Source: Methylobacteriaceae bacterium (GTDB lineage: Bacteria; Pseudomonadota; Alphaproteobacteria; Rhizobiales; Beijerinckiaceae). Taken from it: a stretch of 64,000 nucleotides of DNA. Each line of letters opens with the position of its first letter. The first letter of the stretch is position 1. The stretch covers positions 39,976-103,975 of the forward strand of contig JACKJE010000013.1 in the NCBI GenBank assembly GCA_020638135.1, given 5' to 3'. The notes under the pieces are model-generated. The model made no database searches. It was not told the DNA's origin and saw nothing but the letters and a program-made list of their open reading frames with translations. The translations under genes were made by a program, and so were the position numbers. This document shows, in pieces, positions 15,893-24,505 of this stretch.

Positions 15893-17380
15893 ATGATTTC
15901 GCGCAGAACGCTTCTTGCCGGCTCGGCGGCGCTCGCAGCGCAAAGCGCGACGCGCTTTGGCGCGGCGTTCGCCGAGGCGCGGTTCGCCACGAAACTTCCC
16001 ATACCCGAACTGATCGACGCGGGCGCGCGCAATCACGCGATCAGCCTGACCGCGCAGGTCGGCAAGCATGAATTCTGGCCCGGCCGGCCGGCGACTGCGC
16101 TCGGCTATTCTGCGAATTATCTCGGCCCAACACTGCGCCTGCGGCGCGGCGAGGAAATCCAGTTCGACATCGGCAACAAGATCGGCGAACCGACGACCGT
16201 GCATTGGCACGGCATGATCATTCCCGGCGCCGTCGACGGCGGGCCGCACAATGCGATCGCGCCGGGCGGGAGATGGCGACCGACCCTCAAGGTCGACCAG
16301 CCTGCCGCGACCGTCTGGTATCACGCCCACCCGCACGGCGCGACCGCCGTACAAGTCTATTGGGGGCTCGCGGGCCTCATCATGATCGACGACGGCTCCG
16401 ACGCGCGTCTCGGCCTGCCGTCGTCCTATGGCGTCGATGATCTGCCGCTCGTTCTGCAGGACCGCGCTTTCAACGAGGACGGTTCGCTTGCCTACGATCG
16501 CAGCCCGATGGCCGCCATGATGGGCATGATCGGCGATACGATCATCGTCAACGGCGTCGTCGCGCCCGTCGCCAGGGTTCCGAAGGGCCTCGTGCGGCTG
16601 CGCATGCTCAACGGCTCGAATGCGCGCTTTCTCCGTCTGGCTTTCGCCGATGGCGGCGCGTTTTTTGTGATTGCGTCCGACTCCGGCTTGCTGGCGGCGC
16701 CGGTCGAGCGGCGCGATCTGATCGTTTCGCCGGGCGAGCGTTACGAAATCCTCGTCGATTTCGCCGACGGCAAGTCCCGCGTACTCGAGAGCCTTCCGCA
16801 CGACGTCGGCGCCAATTCAGGCATGCCGGGCATGATGCGCATGATGCGCACAAGCCCGGACCAACCTGAACAGATCGCCCGATTTGAGCCCGACCCGGCG
16901 CTCGCTGCGAACGCGCGCGAAATCCCGAAGGCGCTCGGCGGCGTGGCAGCGCCGGCCCCCTCGTCGGCCACTGTGCGCCGGCGCCTGACCCTCGAGCCGA
17001 CGATGGGCGGCATGGGCATGATGGGAATGATGGGCGGCGGTCGACGCGGATCGCGAATGGGAATCAGCGGCAAGTCCTTTGCGATGGACCGGATCGATTT
17101 CGAGGCCAAACTCGGCTCGGTCGAAATCTGGGAGGTTCAGTCGCAGATGATGGCGCATCCGTTCCATGTTCACGGGACAGCCTTCCGCATCCTCTCGATC
17201 GATGGCGCGCCGCCGCCCGCGCATCTGGCGGGACCAAAGGACATGGCGCTTATCGAGAACAAGGTGGAGCTGCTCGTGCCGTTCAACGCGCTGGCGACGA
17301 AAGACAATCCTTACATGTTCCACTGCCACATCCTTGAACATGAAGATGCGGGAATGATGGGCCAGTTCGCCGTGACGTGA
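15893..17380 (+). CDS. Multicopper oxidase, Tat-exported (CopA/CueO-like)
   Basis: The 495-residue oxidase starts with a Tat signal (SRRTLLAG, residues 3-10, then a hydrophobic stretch to about 28). All four copper-binding motifs are present: HWHG (H104, H106), WYHAHPHG (H144, H146), HPFHVHG and the C-terminal HCHILEHEDAGM carrying the type 1 Cys. A Met-rich loop (MGGMGMMGMMGGG) near residue 370 is like the Cu(I)-binding insert of CueO, which oxidises cuprous ions in the periplasm. Probably controlled by the adjacent two-component system. Confidence 0.92.
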   Translation: MISRRTLLAGSAALAAQSATRFGAAFAEARFATKLPIPELIDAGARNHAISLTAQVGKHEFWPGRPATALGYSANYLGPTLRLRRGEEIQFDIGNKIGEPTTVHWHGMIIPGAVDGGPHNAIAPGGRWRPTLKVDQPAATVWYHAHPHGATAVQVYWGLAGLIMIDDGSDARLGLPSSYGVDDLPLVLQDRAFNEDGSLAYDRSPMAAMMGMIGDTIIVNGVVAPVARVPKGLVRLRMLNGSNARFLRLAFADGGAFFVIASDSGLLAAPVERRDLIVSPGERYEILVDFADGKSRVLESLPHDVGANSGMPGMMRMMRTSPDQPEQIARFEPDPALAANAREIPKALGGVAAPAPSSATVRRRLTLEPTMGGMGMMGMMGGGRRGSRMGISGKSFAMDRIDFEAKLGSVEIWEVQSQMMAHPFHVHGTAFRILSIDGAPPPAHLAGPKDMALIENKVELLVPFNALATKDNPYMFHCHILEHEDAGMMGQFAVT

Positions 17381-17496
17381 CGGGCCACCGACGATCGGGC
17401 GATGGCGACGTCGTGAATGCCGCGAAATCGGTCATTCGGATTTTTGCCGTAGGGGTCTGCGCACGCTCGACTGCGGTCCTGCGAAGCGCCGCGCCC

Positions 17497-17973
17497 TCAC
17501 TCTTCGCGCCGCCACTCCAGCACCGCGGTCTCGCGCCCCGACAGCTTGTTCACGCCCGCGCCGACGCGGTGGAAGCCTTCGCGCTTGTAGAAGCGCAGGG
17601 CGCGGAAATTGTCGGCGTTGACGTCGAGCTTGATCACGCCTGGCGATGCGCGCTTGGCGGCGTTCAAAAGTTCGCGGCCGACGCCGGCGCCGAAGGCGTT
17701 GGGCTTGACGGCGATCTGGTCGAGCCAGCCGGTTTTCGGATCGATCAGCACGAAGCCGACGAGTTTTCGTTCGCCCGGCTTCGCCGTGTCCTCGAACACG
17801 CAGATGAGCGCCGCGCCCTGCGCTTCCCGCTCGGCGAGATGATCGACGAACCATGCGCGGCGCGCGTCGAAATCGATCGTCGGGAAGGTGGCGCGCCAGG
17901 ACGCGACCCACAGTTCGAGAAGCGCGCCGCGCTCCTCGTCGCGAATGGGGGCAATATGACGGCGGACGATCAC
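17497..17973 (-). CDS. GNAT N-acetyltransferase
   Basis: A 158-residue GNAT protein. Motif A is visible as LDQIAVKPNAFGAGVGRELLNAA, followed by LDVNADNFRALRFYKREGF, the typical alpha4-beta7 part. Its ATG overlaps the stop of the upstream OmpA-like gene as ATGA, so the two are translationally coupled and belong to one operon with the MotA-like gene. Substrate unknown; a link to the envelope motor pair is inferred only from the arrangement. Confidence 0.82.
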   Translation of the reverse strand: MIVRRHIAPIRDEERGALLELWVASWRATFPTIDFDARRAWFVDHLAEREAQGAALICVFEDTAKPGERKLVGFVLIDPKTGWLDQIAVKPNAFGAGVGRELLNAAKRASPGVIKLDVNADNFRALRFYKREGFHRVGAGVNKLSGRETAVLEWRREE

Positions 17974-18998
17974 CTGTCTGTCAGTTTCAGTTCGATGCGG
18001 CGGTTGCGGCGTAGCGCCTCGTCGCTGTCGCCGGCTTCGAGCGGCTGGAATTCGCCGAAGCCGGCGGCGACGAGATGGGAAGGCTGCACGCCCTTGGAGA
18101 TCAGATATTGCACGACGGCGATGGCGCGCGCCGACGACAATTCCCAGTTCGACGGAAATTGCGGCGACTTGATCGGCCTGTTGTCTGTGTGGCCGTCGAC
18201 GCGCAGCGTCCAGGGGATCGACGGCGGGATTTCGCGTTCGAGGTCGGTCACGGCGGCGGCGAGCTGGTCGAGCTGCGCCTTGCCGGCGGGATTGATCTGG
18301 GCCTCGCCGGTGTCGAACAGGACTTCCGACTGGAAAACGAAGCGGTCGCCGACGATGCGGATGCCGGGCTTATTTCCGAGGATTTCGCGCAGGCGGCCGA
18401 AGAAGTCGGAACGATAGCGCGCCAGTTCCTGCGCCTTCTGCGCCAGTGCGAGATTGAGGCGCTGCCCGAGATCGGCGATCTGGCCAGCCGAATCCTTGTT
18501 CTTGGCTTCTGCGGCCTGCAGCGCTTCCTCGATCGCGGCGAGCTGGCGGCGCAGCGCCGCGATTTGCTGGTTGAGCAGATCGACCTGCGCCTGGGCCTTT
18601 GCCGAGAGTTCCTGTTCGGCGGTCAGCTTCTGCGTCAGCGCATCGACGCGGCCGCCGGCGCCAGAGACCGCGCCTTCGGCGGCGCCGAGCCTCGCCGTGA
18701 GATCGGCCTTGTCCTTCTTCGTCGTCTCGAGCGTGGCGGCGAGCGTGGCGAGCGTCGATTGCGCTTCCTCCTTGCTCGTCTTTTCGAGCGCGAGCAGCGC
18801 GGTCAATTGCTCGATCTGCTTGTTGAGCTTCTGGAGCGCGGCGTCCTTGCCGGTCACGTCGCGCGACAGAAAGAATTGCGCGACCATGAAGACGGTGATG
18901 AGGAAGACGAAGGACAGCAGCATCGTCGACAAAGCGTCGACGAAACCCGGCCAGTAGTCGGGCCCGGAACGGATACGCCGCGTGCGCGAAAGGGCCAT
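17970..18998 (-). CDS. OmpA/MotB-like peptidoglycan-binding membrane protein
   Basis: The 342 residues contain one N-terminal helix (about 19-44) starting with FVDALSTMLLSF. Asp21 is placed like the proton-carrying Asp of MotB/ExbD. A long coiled coil (about 50-200, heptads of L/I with Q, E, K) leads to a C-terminal OmpA-like domain (DGHTDNRPI, WELSSARAIAVVQYL) that binds peptidoglycan. Together with the MotA-like protein it should form a non-flagellar proton-driven stator. No flagellar gene is nearby. Start and upstream stop overlap (18998). Confidence 0.88.
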   Translation of the reverse strand: MALSRTRRIRSGPDYWPGFVDALSTMLLSFVFLITVFMVAQFFLSRDVTGKDAALQKLNKQIEQLTALLALEKTSKEEAQSTLATLAATLETTKKDKADLTARLGAAEGAVSGAGGRVDALTQKLTAEQELSAKAQAQVDLLNQQIAALRRQLAAIEEALQAAEAKNKDSAGQIADLGQRLNLALAQKAQELARYRSDFFGRLREILGNKPGIRIVGDRFVFQSEVLFDTGEAQINPAGKAQLDQLAAAVTDLEREIPPSIPWTLRVDGHTDNRPIKSPQFPSNWELSSARAIAVVQYLISKGVQPSHLVAAGFGEFQPLEAGDSDEALRRNRRIELKLTDR

Positions 18999-19954
18999 CA
19001 GGATTTCTCGCGCTCGTCGACGAAGCGTTCGAGCGCCTTCTTGATTTCGCGGTTCTGCGCCGCCTGCTGCTCGACCCAGTCGCGGATCATCTGCTGTTCG
19101 GCGCGCATGTGCTTGACCAGAGCCTGCACGCCGTCGGCGAGATTGGCCATGGCGGCGGAGGCCGCGCGCTGGCCCGAGGAATCGGAGGCCGAGGAGACGC
19201 GCTCCAGCGTCGCGCGCAGGTCGGGCGACAGCGCTGTAGCCGCCGCAAGCGAAGCGTCGGCCGCGGCGGCGGCGGACACGCGGTCTTCAAGTTCGACGTA
19301 GAAGCGGTTTTGCGCCTGGCCGGCCTGCAGGTCGAGAAAGCCGAGCACGAGCGAGCCGGCAAGGCCGAACAGCGAGGCGGTGAACGACAGGCTCATGCCG
19401 GCCAGCGGCTTGGCGATGCCGGCCTTGAGATCCTCGAACAGGACCGAGGATTCGGCGCCGCCCTTCATCGCGCCGATGACGTCGCCGATCGAGCCGACGG
19501 TTTCGAGCAGGCCCCAGAAGGTGCCGAGCAGGCCGAGAAAGATCAGCAGGCCGGTGAGATAGCGCAGGATCTCCCGGCTCTCGTCGAGGCGGGTCGCCAC
19601 CGAATCGAGAATGGCGCGCAGCGTGATGGTCGAGATGGCGCGGCCGTCGCCGGCAAGCCGCGCCATGGGCGCCAGCAGGCGCGGGGCGGGCGCCTTGGCG
19701 GCGTCGGGGCCGCCCCAGGCGTTGACCCAGGCGATTTCGCGGAACAGCCGCGCGACGGTTGCGATCGCCATGATGATTCCGACGGCGAGCACGCCGAGAA
19801 TCAGGCCGTTCAGGCCGGGATTGGCCATGAAGGCGCGCTTGATCTGCTCCTGCAGGATATAGGCGATGAAGCCCGCCAGCGCGAGAAATACCGCCATGCG
19901 AAACAGAAAGATGCGCGGGCTGGAAAGCTCCGTGCGAACCTCTTCGGCCGCCAT
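18998..19954 (-). CDS. MotA/TolQ/ExbB-type proton channel protein
   Basis: A 318-residue integral protein with four main helices: about 13-32, 47-70, 145-170 and 195-220. The helix pair LIFLGLLGTFWGLLETVG and MSLSFTASLFGLAGSLVLG is the MotA/TolQ/ExbB proton-channel signature. The C-terminal 90 residues form a cytoplasmic helix-rich tail. Translated in overlap with the OmpA-like partner. Such pairs are widely kept in Rhizobiales and probably act on cell envelope integrity; their exact function is unsettled. Confidence 0.88.
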   Translation of the reverse strand: MAAEEVRTELSSPRIFLFRMAVFLALAGFIAYILQEQIKRAFMANPGLNGLILGVLAVGIIMAIATVARLFREIAWVNAWGGPDAAKAPAPRLLAPMARLAGDGRAISTITLRAILDSVATRLDESREILRYLTGLLIFLGLLGTFWGLLETVGSIGDVIGAMKGGAESSVLFEDLKAGIAKPLAGMSLSFTASLFGLAGSLVLGFLDLQAGQAQNRFYVELEDRVSAAAAADASLAAATALSPDLRATLERVSSASDSSGQRAASAAMANLADGVQALVKHMRAEQQMIRDWVEQQAAQNREIKKALERFVDEREKS

Positions 19955-20059
19955 ATCCGTCCTCGATCCTTCCCCCGCCGCTTCGGGAGAATGCCACTAA
20001 CTTCCGGTTGGTAGCAATGGCGCGGGGCTATGGCGGAGTTACGAAGGTCGGGCCGGTTT

Positions 20060-20851
20060 TCAGGCCTTGCGCAGGAGATCGCCGAGCGCGCGCTGGATTG
20101 TCTCGCCGCCGGCGAGGATTTCGCCCCTGGCCAGCATGTCCTGGCCGCCCGCCATGTCGCTGACGAAGCCGCCCGCCTCGCGCACCAGCACGATGCCGGC
20201 CGCAATGTCCCAGGGCTGCAGCGAGCGTTCCCAATAGGCGTCGAAACGGCCGGCCGCCGTATAGGCGAGATCGAGCGAGGCCGCGCCGAAGCGGCGGACG
20301 TTGCCGACGCGCGTCATGACCGCAGCGAGCTCCGCCTTGAAGCGGGGATGCTCCGCGGCCTTGCCGAGATGCGGCACGCCGGTCGCGATCAGGCTGTCGG
20401 CGAGCTCGCGGCGCTGGGCGACGCGCAGGCGGCGATTGTTGAGCCAGGCGCCCTGGCCGCGCTCGGCGACGAACATGTCGTCGTCGGCGGGATTGTAGAC
20501 GAGGCCTGCGACGAGCTGTCCTTCGCGCTCGAGCGCGACCGAGATCGCAAAAACGGGAATGCCGTGCAGGAAATTGGTCGTGCCGTCGAGCGGATCGATG
20601 ATCCAGGTGTGGCTCTGATCCGTGCCCTCGACGCGGCCGGATTCCTCCATCACGAAACCGTAGCCGGGCCGGGCTTTGGCCAGTTCCTCGAACAGGATCT
20701 TTTCGGCGCGCCGGTCGGCGGCGCTAACGAAATCGCCGGGCCCCTTCACGGAGACCTGGAGATTGGCGACCTCGCCGAAATCGCGCTTCAGACCGCGCCC
20801 GGCCTTCAGCGCCGCGGCGGTCATCACGTTCATGAGGGCGGATCGGATCAT
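20060..20851 (-). CDS. suhB: Inositol monophosphatase family protein (SuhB-like)
   Basis: The 263 residues match the Mg2+-dependent inositol monophosphatase family. Metal-site motifs appear in order: MEES (about 69), IDPLDGTTNF (about 85-94) and WDIAAG near 215. SuhB hydrolyses inositol-1-phosphate and also acts in rRNA transcription complexes in enterobacteria. The length is standard. It is alone in its transcription unit, between the MotA-like gene and the divergent TAXI gene. Confidence 0.9.
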   Translation of the reverse strand: MIRSALMNVMTAAALKAGRGLKRDFGEVANLQVSVKGPGDFVSAADRRAEKILFEELAKARPGYGFVMEESGRVEGTDQSHTWIIDPLDGTTNFLHGIPVFAISVALEREGQLVAGLVYNPADDDMFVAERGQGAWLNNRRLRVAQRRELADSLIATGVPHLGKAAEHPRFKAELAAVMTRVGNVRRFGAASLDLAYTAAGRFDAYWERSLQPWDIAAGIVLVREAGGFVSDMAGGQDMLARGEILAGGETIQRALGDLLRKA

Positions 20852-20969
20852 GGTCTCTCGCTCGTCGGGAGCGCGCTAGATGCCCGCCTGCGCCCGGCGG
20901 GTCAAGGCCGTGGACTTTGCCGGAGCGCGGCGTCCGTGCGATGAAAGGAGAGGATAGGCTGGCGAATAC

Positions 20970-22364
20970 ATGAGGCGAGGCGCCGTGAAGATCGGCAAGA
21001 CCGCGAAGGAAGCCGCCGCGATCGCGCCGGCGCTCAATGCGGCCGAGGAAATGTTCGCCGCGGCCGCCAGCGCGCGCGCCCGCAACCGGCGCCAGAGATG
21101 GGCCTTCATCCTCCTGACGCTGCTGATCGCCTTCGGCGGCGCCCTGGCCGCCCGGATGTTCGTCGCCGAGCGCAACCTGGTCTTCGCCGCCGGTCAAAAG
21201 GGGTCATCGAGCGACCTGTTCGCGCACAACCTGCAGGAGATACTGGGACGCAGCCGTGGCGCGCGCATCACCGTGAAGAATTTCGACTCGCCGACCGCGG
21301 CCGCCCAGCAGTTTTCGCAGCGGCGCGCCGACCTCGCCATCATTCGCTCCGAAGCCAAGACGCCGCCGCGCGCCCGCGCGGTCGCGCTGCTCGAACATTC
21401 GATCCTGCTGATCGCCGTGCCGAAGGTCGGCGCGCCGAAATCGATCGGCGCGCTCAAGGGCAAGAAGCTGGCGATCATCGGGCGCGACGCGCGCGATCTC
21501 GCGCTCCTGCGCAGCGTCCTGTCGCGCTTCGACATTCCCGACACGACGCCGATCGAGCAGCGCAAGCCCGAGGAATGGGCGACCTTGTTCGAGCCGGGCG
21601 GGCCGGGCGCCGTTTTCTTCATGGCGCGCAAGTCGGGCCTGGCCGCCGACAGGTTCTGGATCGGCAAGAGCCAGAAGCTGAATTTCAAGCTGATCGATCT
21701 CGACGGCGCCAAAGGCATCGCCGACCGCATGCACGGGGTCGAGAACGAATCCATCGAGGCCGGAGAAATCCTGCCCTCGCCGCAGGTTCCGGAAGAAGAA
21801 ACGGATTCGATCGCAGTCGACGACATTCTGATCGCGCGGCTCGGCCTGCCCGAGACGGTCGGGCGCGCGCTCGTCGCCGCCATCTTCGAAAACAAGGAGC
21901 AGCTCGGCATTGGCGGCCGCTATGCGATGAACATCCAGCCGCCCAACACCGAGAAGGACGCCTCGATTCTTGCGCATCCCGCGGCTGCGGCCTATTTCGA
22001 GGACCAGACCAAGACGCTTGTCGAGCGATACAGCGACGTCCTCTTTCTCGTGCTGTGGATCGCGAGCCTCGTCGGCTCCGGGTTCCTTTGGCTCTACTCG
22101 CAGGTCACGCGCGTGACGCCGATCGAAGCGGGGCAATTGTCGAGCACGTTCGAATGTCTTGCGACGCGCGCGCGCGAGGAATCGGACGAAGCGGGGGTCG
22201 CTGCCATCGAGACCGAGGTCTATCGGCTGCTGACAAGGACGCTCACGGGCCTGCGCGACGGCTCGGTCTCCTATGACGGTTTCGACGCGTTCCAGATGAC
22301 ATTTGATCTCGCACGCGAAGCGATCGCGGAGCGACGGCAGGAACTTTCCGGCAGTTCGGCGTGA
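20970..22364 (+). CDS. Membrane-anchored TAXI-type solute-binding protein
   Basis: A 464-residue protein. A basic N-terminal tail of 45 residues precedes a membrane helix (about 46-64). Then a periplasmic TAXI-family solute-binding domain (VFAAGQKGSSSDLFAHNLQE, ADLAIIRSE, LKGKKLAIIGRD), a second helix near 355-376 and a 75-residue cytoplasmic tail. Typical TAXI proteins are free periplasmic receptors for TRAP transporters with DctQM-like permeases; here both ends are cytoplasmic and no permease is near. That suggests a sensing or receptor role rather than transport. Overlaps the next small gene. Confidence 0.78.
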   Translation: MRRGAVKIGKTAKEAAAIAPALNAAEEMFAAAASARARNRRQRWAFILLTLLIAFGGALAARMFVAERNLVFAAGQKGSSSDLFAHNLQEILGRSRGARITVKNFDSPTAAAQQFSQRRADLAIIRSEAKTPPRARAVALLEHSILLIAVPKVGAPKSIGALKGKKLAIIGRDARDLALLRSVLSRFDIPDTTPIEQRKPEEWATLFEPGGPGAVFFMARKSGLAADRFWIGKSQKLNFKLIDLDGAKGIADRMHGVENESIEAGEILPSPQVPEEETDSIAVDDILIARLGLPETVGRALVAAIFENKEQLGIGGRYAMNIQPPNTEKDASILAHPAAAAYFEDQTKTLVERYSDVLFLVLWIASLVGSGFLWLYSQVTRVTPIEAGQLSSTFECLATRAREESDEAGVAAIETEVYRLLTRTLTGLRDGSVSYDGFDAFQMTFDLAREAIAERRQELSGSSA

Positions 22365-22708
22365 CCGACGCGTCCGCGCACCCGGCGCCGCTCGACTGGC
22401 GCGCCGCGCTCTCGGAAGGGGCCGTGGCGTGCCGGGTGTCGCAGGATGGCGCGCCGCCCGCCGAATGGGCGCCGACCAAAATCGACGATCTCTGGGCGCC
22501 CATTCGCATGCATGAGACCGGGGGCGTCGCGCGTGGCGAGTTTGTGGGCGCCTACCGCGATTTCGTCGAAAGCGGCGCCGGCGCCGGTCGCCATGAGGGC
22601 GAAGCCTGCGAGACGATCGTCAAGTTCGGACGCGCGATCCAGTTCCGGCAAGCGTTCGTGGTGAGGTTTACGCGGCTTGACCTAGCCTCACGCGCGTCGC
22701 CGCCATGA
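22361..22708 (+). CDS. Hypothetical protein coupled to the TAXI gene
   Basis: A GTG at 22361 overlaps the stop of the TAXI gene as GTGA and opens a 115-residue frame. It is moderately acidic, without signal or membrane segments, and resembles no family I know (DWRAALSEG, WAPTKIDDLWAPIRMHE). Overlap with the preceding gene is the main support. It could instead be a chance frame in GC-rich DNA. Confidence 0.4.
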   Translation: MTDASAHPAPLDWRAALSEGAVACRVSQDGAPPAEWAPTKIDDLWAPIRMHETGGVARGEFVGAYRDFVESGAGAGRHEGEACETIVKFGRAIQFRQAFVVRFTRLDLASRASPP

Positions 22709-22807
22709 AACGCTGGCTGCGCGACGTTTCCGTATGCCCGGGCGCGCGCTAGATTCATTGCGAGATTCGCGCAGCTATGCGCCCCCGCGCGCCATTCCGG
22801 AGTTATC

Positions 22808-24064
22808 ATGAACAAGCCCGTATCCCTGCAGCCGACCGATCACGCGACGAAGCTCGACCGACTCGCCGAGACCGCCGTGCGCGTCGGGCTCAATCTCCGC
22901 AAGGGGCAGGAAGTCGTTCTGACCGCGCCGATCGAGGCGATCGATCTCGCGCGCCGCGTGACCGAGCACGCCTATCGCGCCGGCGCCTCGCTGGTGACGG
23001 TCATTCTTGGCGACGAGCAGCAGGCGCTGGCGCGTTACAAGTTCGCTGGCGACGACACGTTCGACGCGGCGCCGGCCTGGCTGTTCGAGGGCATGGCGAA
23101 AGCTTTCAAGGCCGGCGCGGCGCGCATGGCGATCTACGGCGAGGATCCGATGCTGCTCGCCAACGAGGATCCGGAAAAGGTCTCGCGCGCCAATCGCGCG
23201 CGCTCGAAAGCCTATAGTCCGGCGCTCGAACTGATCGCGGGCTTCGACATCAACTGGACGATCCTGGGCGCCGCGACGCCCGCCTGGGCGCGCTGCGTCT
23301 TTCCGGACGATCCGGCGGAGCGCGCGCTCGAAAAATTGTGGGACGCGATCTTTTCCGCCTCGCGCGTGACCGGCGCCGATCCCGCCGCCGAATGGGCGGC
23401 GCACAACGCCCGGCTCGCCGCGCGCACAGGCGCGCTCAACGCGCGACGCTTCCACGCCCTGCATTTCAAGGGGCCGGGCACGGATCTTACAGTCGGGCTC
23501 GCTGACGGGCACGAATGGGCGGGCGGCGCGTCGGAGGCCAAGAACGGCGTCGTCTGCAACGCCAATATTCCGACCGAGGAAGTCTTCACCACGCCGCATC
23601 GCGAGCGCGTGTCGGGCTTCGTGCGCGCAACCAAGCCGCTCTCCTACAATGGCGCGCTGATCCAGGACATCGAGGTGCGTTTCGAAAACAGTCGCATCGT
23701 CGAGGCGCGCGCGCGCACGGGACAGGACGTTCTCCGGCGCGTGCTGGAGACCGACGAAGGCGCCGCGCGGCTCGGCGAGGTCGCGCTCGTTCCCTATTCC
23801 TCGCCGATCTCGCAGAGCGGGCTCCTGTTCTACAACACGCTGTTCGACGAGAACGCCGCGAGCCATATCGCGCTTGGCCAGGCCTACAGCAAATGCTTCG
23901 TCGACGGCGGCAAGCTGAGCGAAGACGAATTGCGCGCGCGCGGCGCCAATCGCAGCCTGATCCACATCGACTGGATGATCGGCTCGGACGAGATCGACGT
24001 GGATGGGCTGGATAGTATTGGTGTACGAACGCCAGTCATGCGCCAGGGCGAATTTGCGCTCTGA
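22808..24064 (+). CDS. M29 family aminopeptidase
   Basis: A 418-residue metallopeptidase of the M29 group (aminopeptidase T/S type). The conserved C-terminal half is seen with the metal ligands: NIPTEEVFTTPHRERVSG (Glu and His), YNGALIQDIEVRFENSRIVEARA, a glutamate-rich LGEVALVPYSSPISQSG, FDENAASHIALGQAY, and the final HIDWMIGS. Acts in the cytoplasm on peptide N-termini. Length is normal. ATG start, preceded by GGAGTTATC. Confidence 0.92.
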   Translation: MNKPVSLQPTDHATKLDRLAETAVRVGLNLRKGQEVVLTAPIEAIDLARRVTEHAYRAGASLVTVILGDEQQALARYKFAGDDTFDAAPAWLFEGMAKAFKAGAARMAIYGEDPMLLANEDPEKVSRANRARSKAYSPALELIAGFDINWTILGAATPAWARCVFPDDPAERALEKLWDAIFSASRVTGADPAAEWAAHNARLAARTGALNARRFHALHFKGPGTDLTVGLADGHEWAGGASEAKNGVVCNANIPTEEVFTTPHRERVSGFVRATKPLSYNGALIQDIEVRFENSRIVEARARTGQDVLRRVLETDEGAARLGEVALVPYSSPISQSGLLFYNTLFDENAASHIALGQAYSKCFVDGGKLSEDELRARGANRSLIHIDWMIGSDEIDVDGLDSIGVRTPVMRQGEFAL

Positions 24065-24249
24065 CCCTATCGTATAGTCGCCAATGGCTCCGGCCGAAAT
24101 TCCGTGAATTTCGGCCGCGAGAACCTTCGGTCGTCATCGATGACGACGATGTTCTGCAAAATATTCGGGCGTCATGGATTGATTGTTGGCGCGTTCTGCT
24201 GTCATAAGCGACATGATTGCGTTTCAACTGCTTTTCCAGCGACCCTTCG

Positions 24250-24456
24250 ATGAATTCGACTTCCAATCGCTTGCTGTTGCTTGGCCTCATTCAGGACCTG
24301 CACAGGCAGGCCCTGCAACTCGGCCTGTCGCGCACGGCTGCCGCGCTCGACGTCACCGGCCATGTCGCAACCGAGGAGCTGGCCGATGCGGCCGCGTCGT
24401 CGGCGACAGACGGAGGGGCGCCGCAAGCGCCCGCCGAGGACGAAAGCTCCGACTGA
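24250..24456 (+). CDS. Small protein, 68 residues, unknown
   Basis: From ATG 24250 the frame encodes MNSTSNRLLLLGLIQDLHRQ, then an amphipathic helix LGLSRTAAALDVTGHVATEE and an Ala/Asp/Glu-rich acidic tail. The pattern looks like a small helical cytoplasmic protein and not random GC-rich code. No family was recognised. It is between the aminopeptidase and a convergent flavoprotein gene. The 185 bases before it hold nothing clear. Confidence 0.45.
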   Translation: MNSTSNRLLLLGLIQDLHRQALQLGLSRTAAALDVTGHVATEELADAAASSATDGGAPQAPAEDESSD

Positions 24457-24505
24457 GGCGCGAAACCCGTCCGTCGGCGACGGCTGCATTCCCGAGGAAA
24501 AGCGT

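Noticed and set aside
17970..19954. ZorA/ZorB-type defence pair
   Set aside because: MotA-like plus OmpA-like proteins recall Zorya, but there is no ZorC/D/E or nuclease gene; the pair matches housekeeping envelope proteins of the order.
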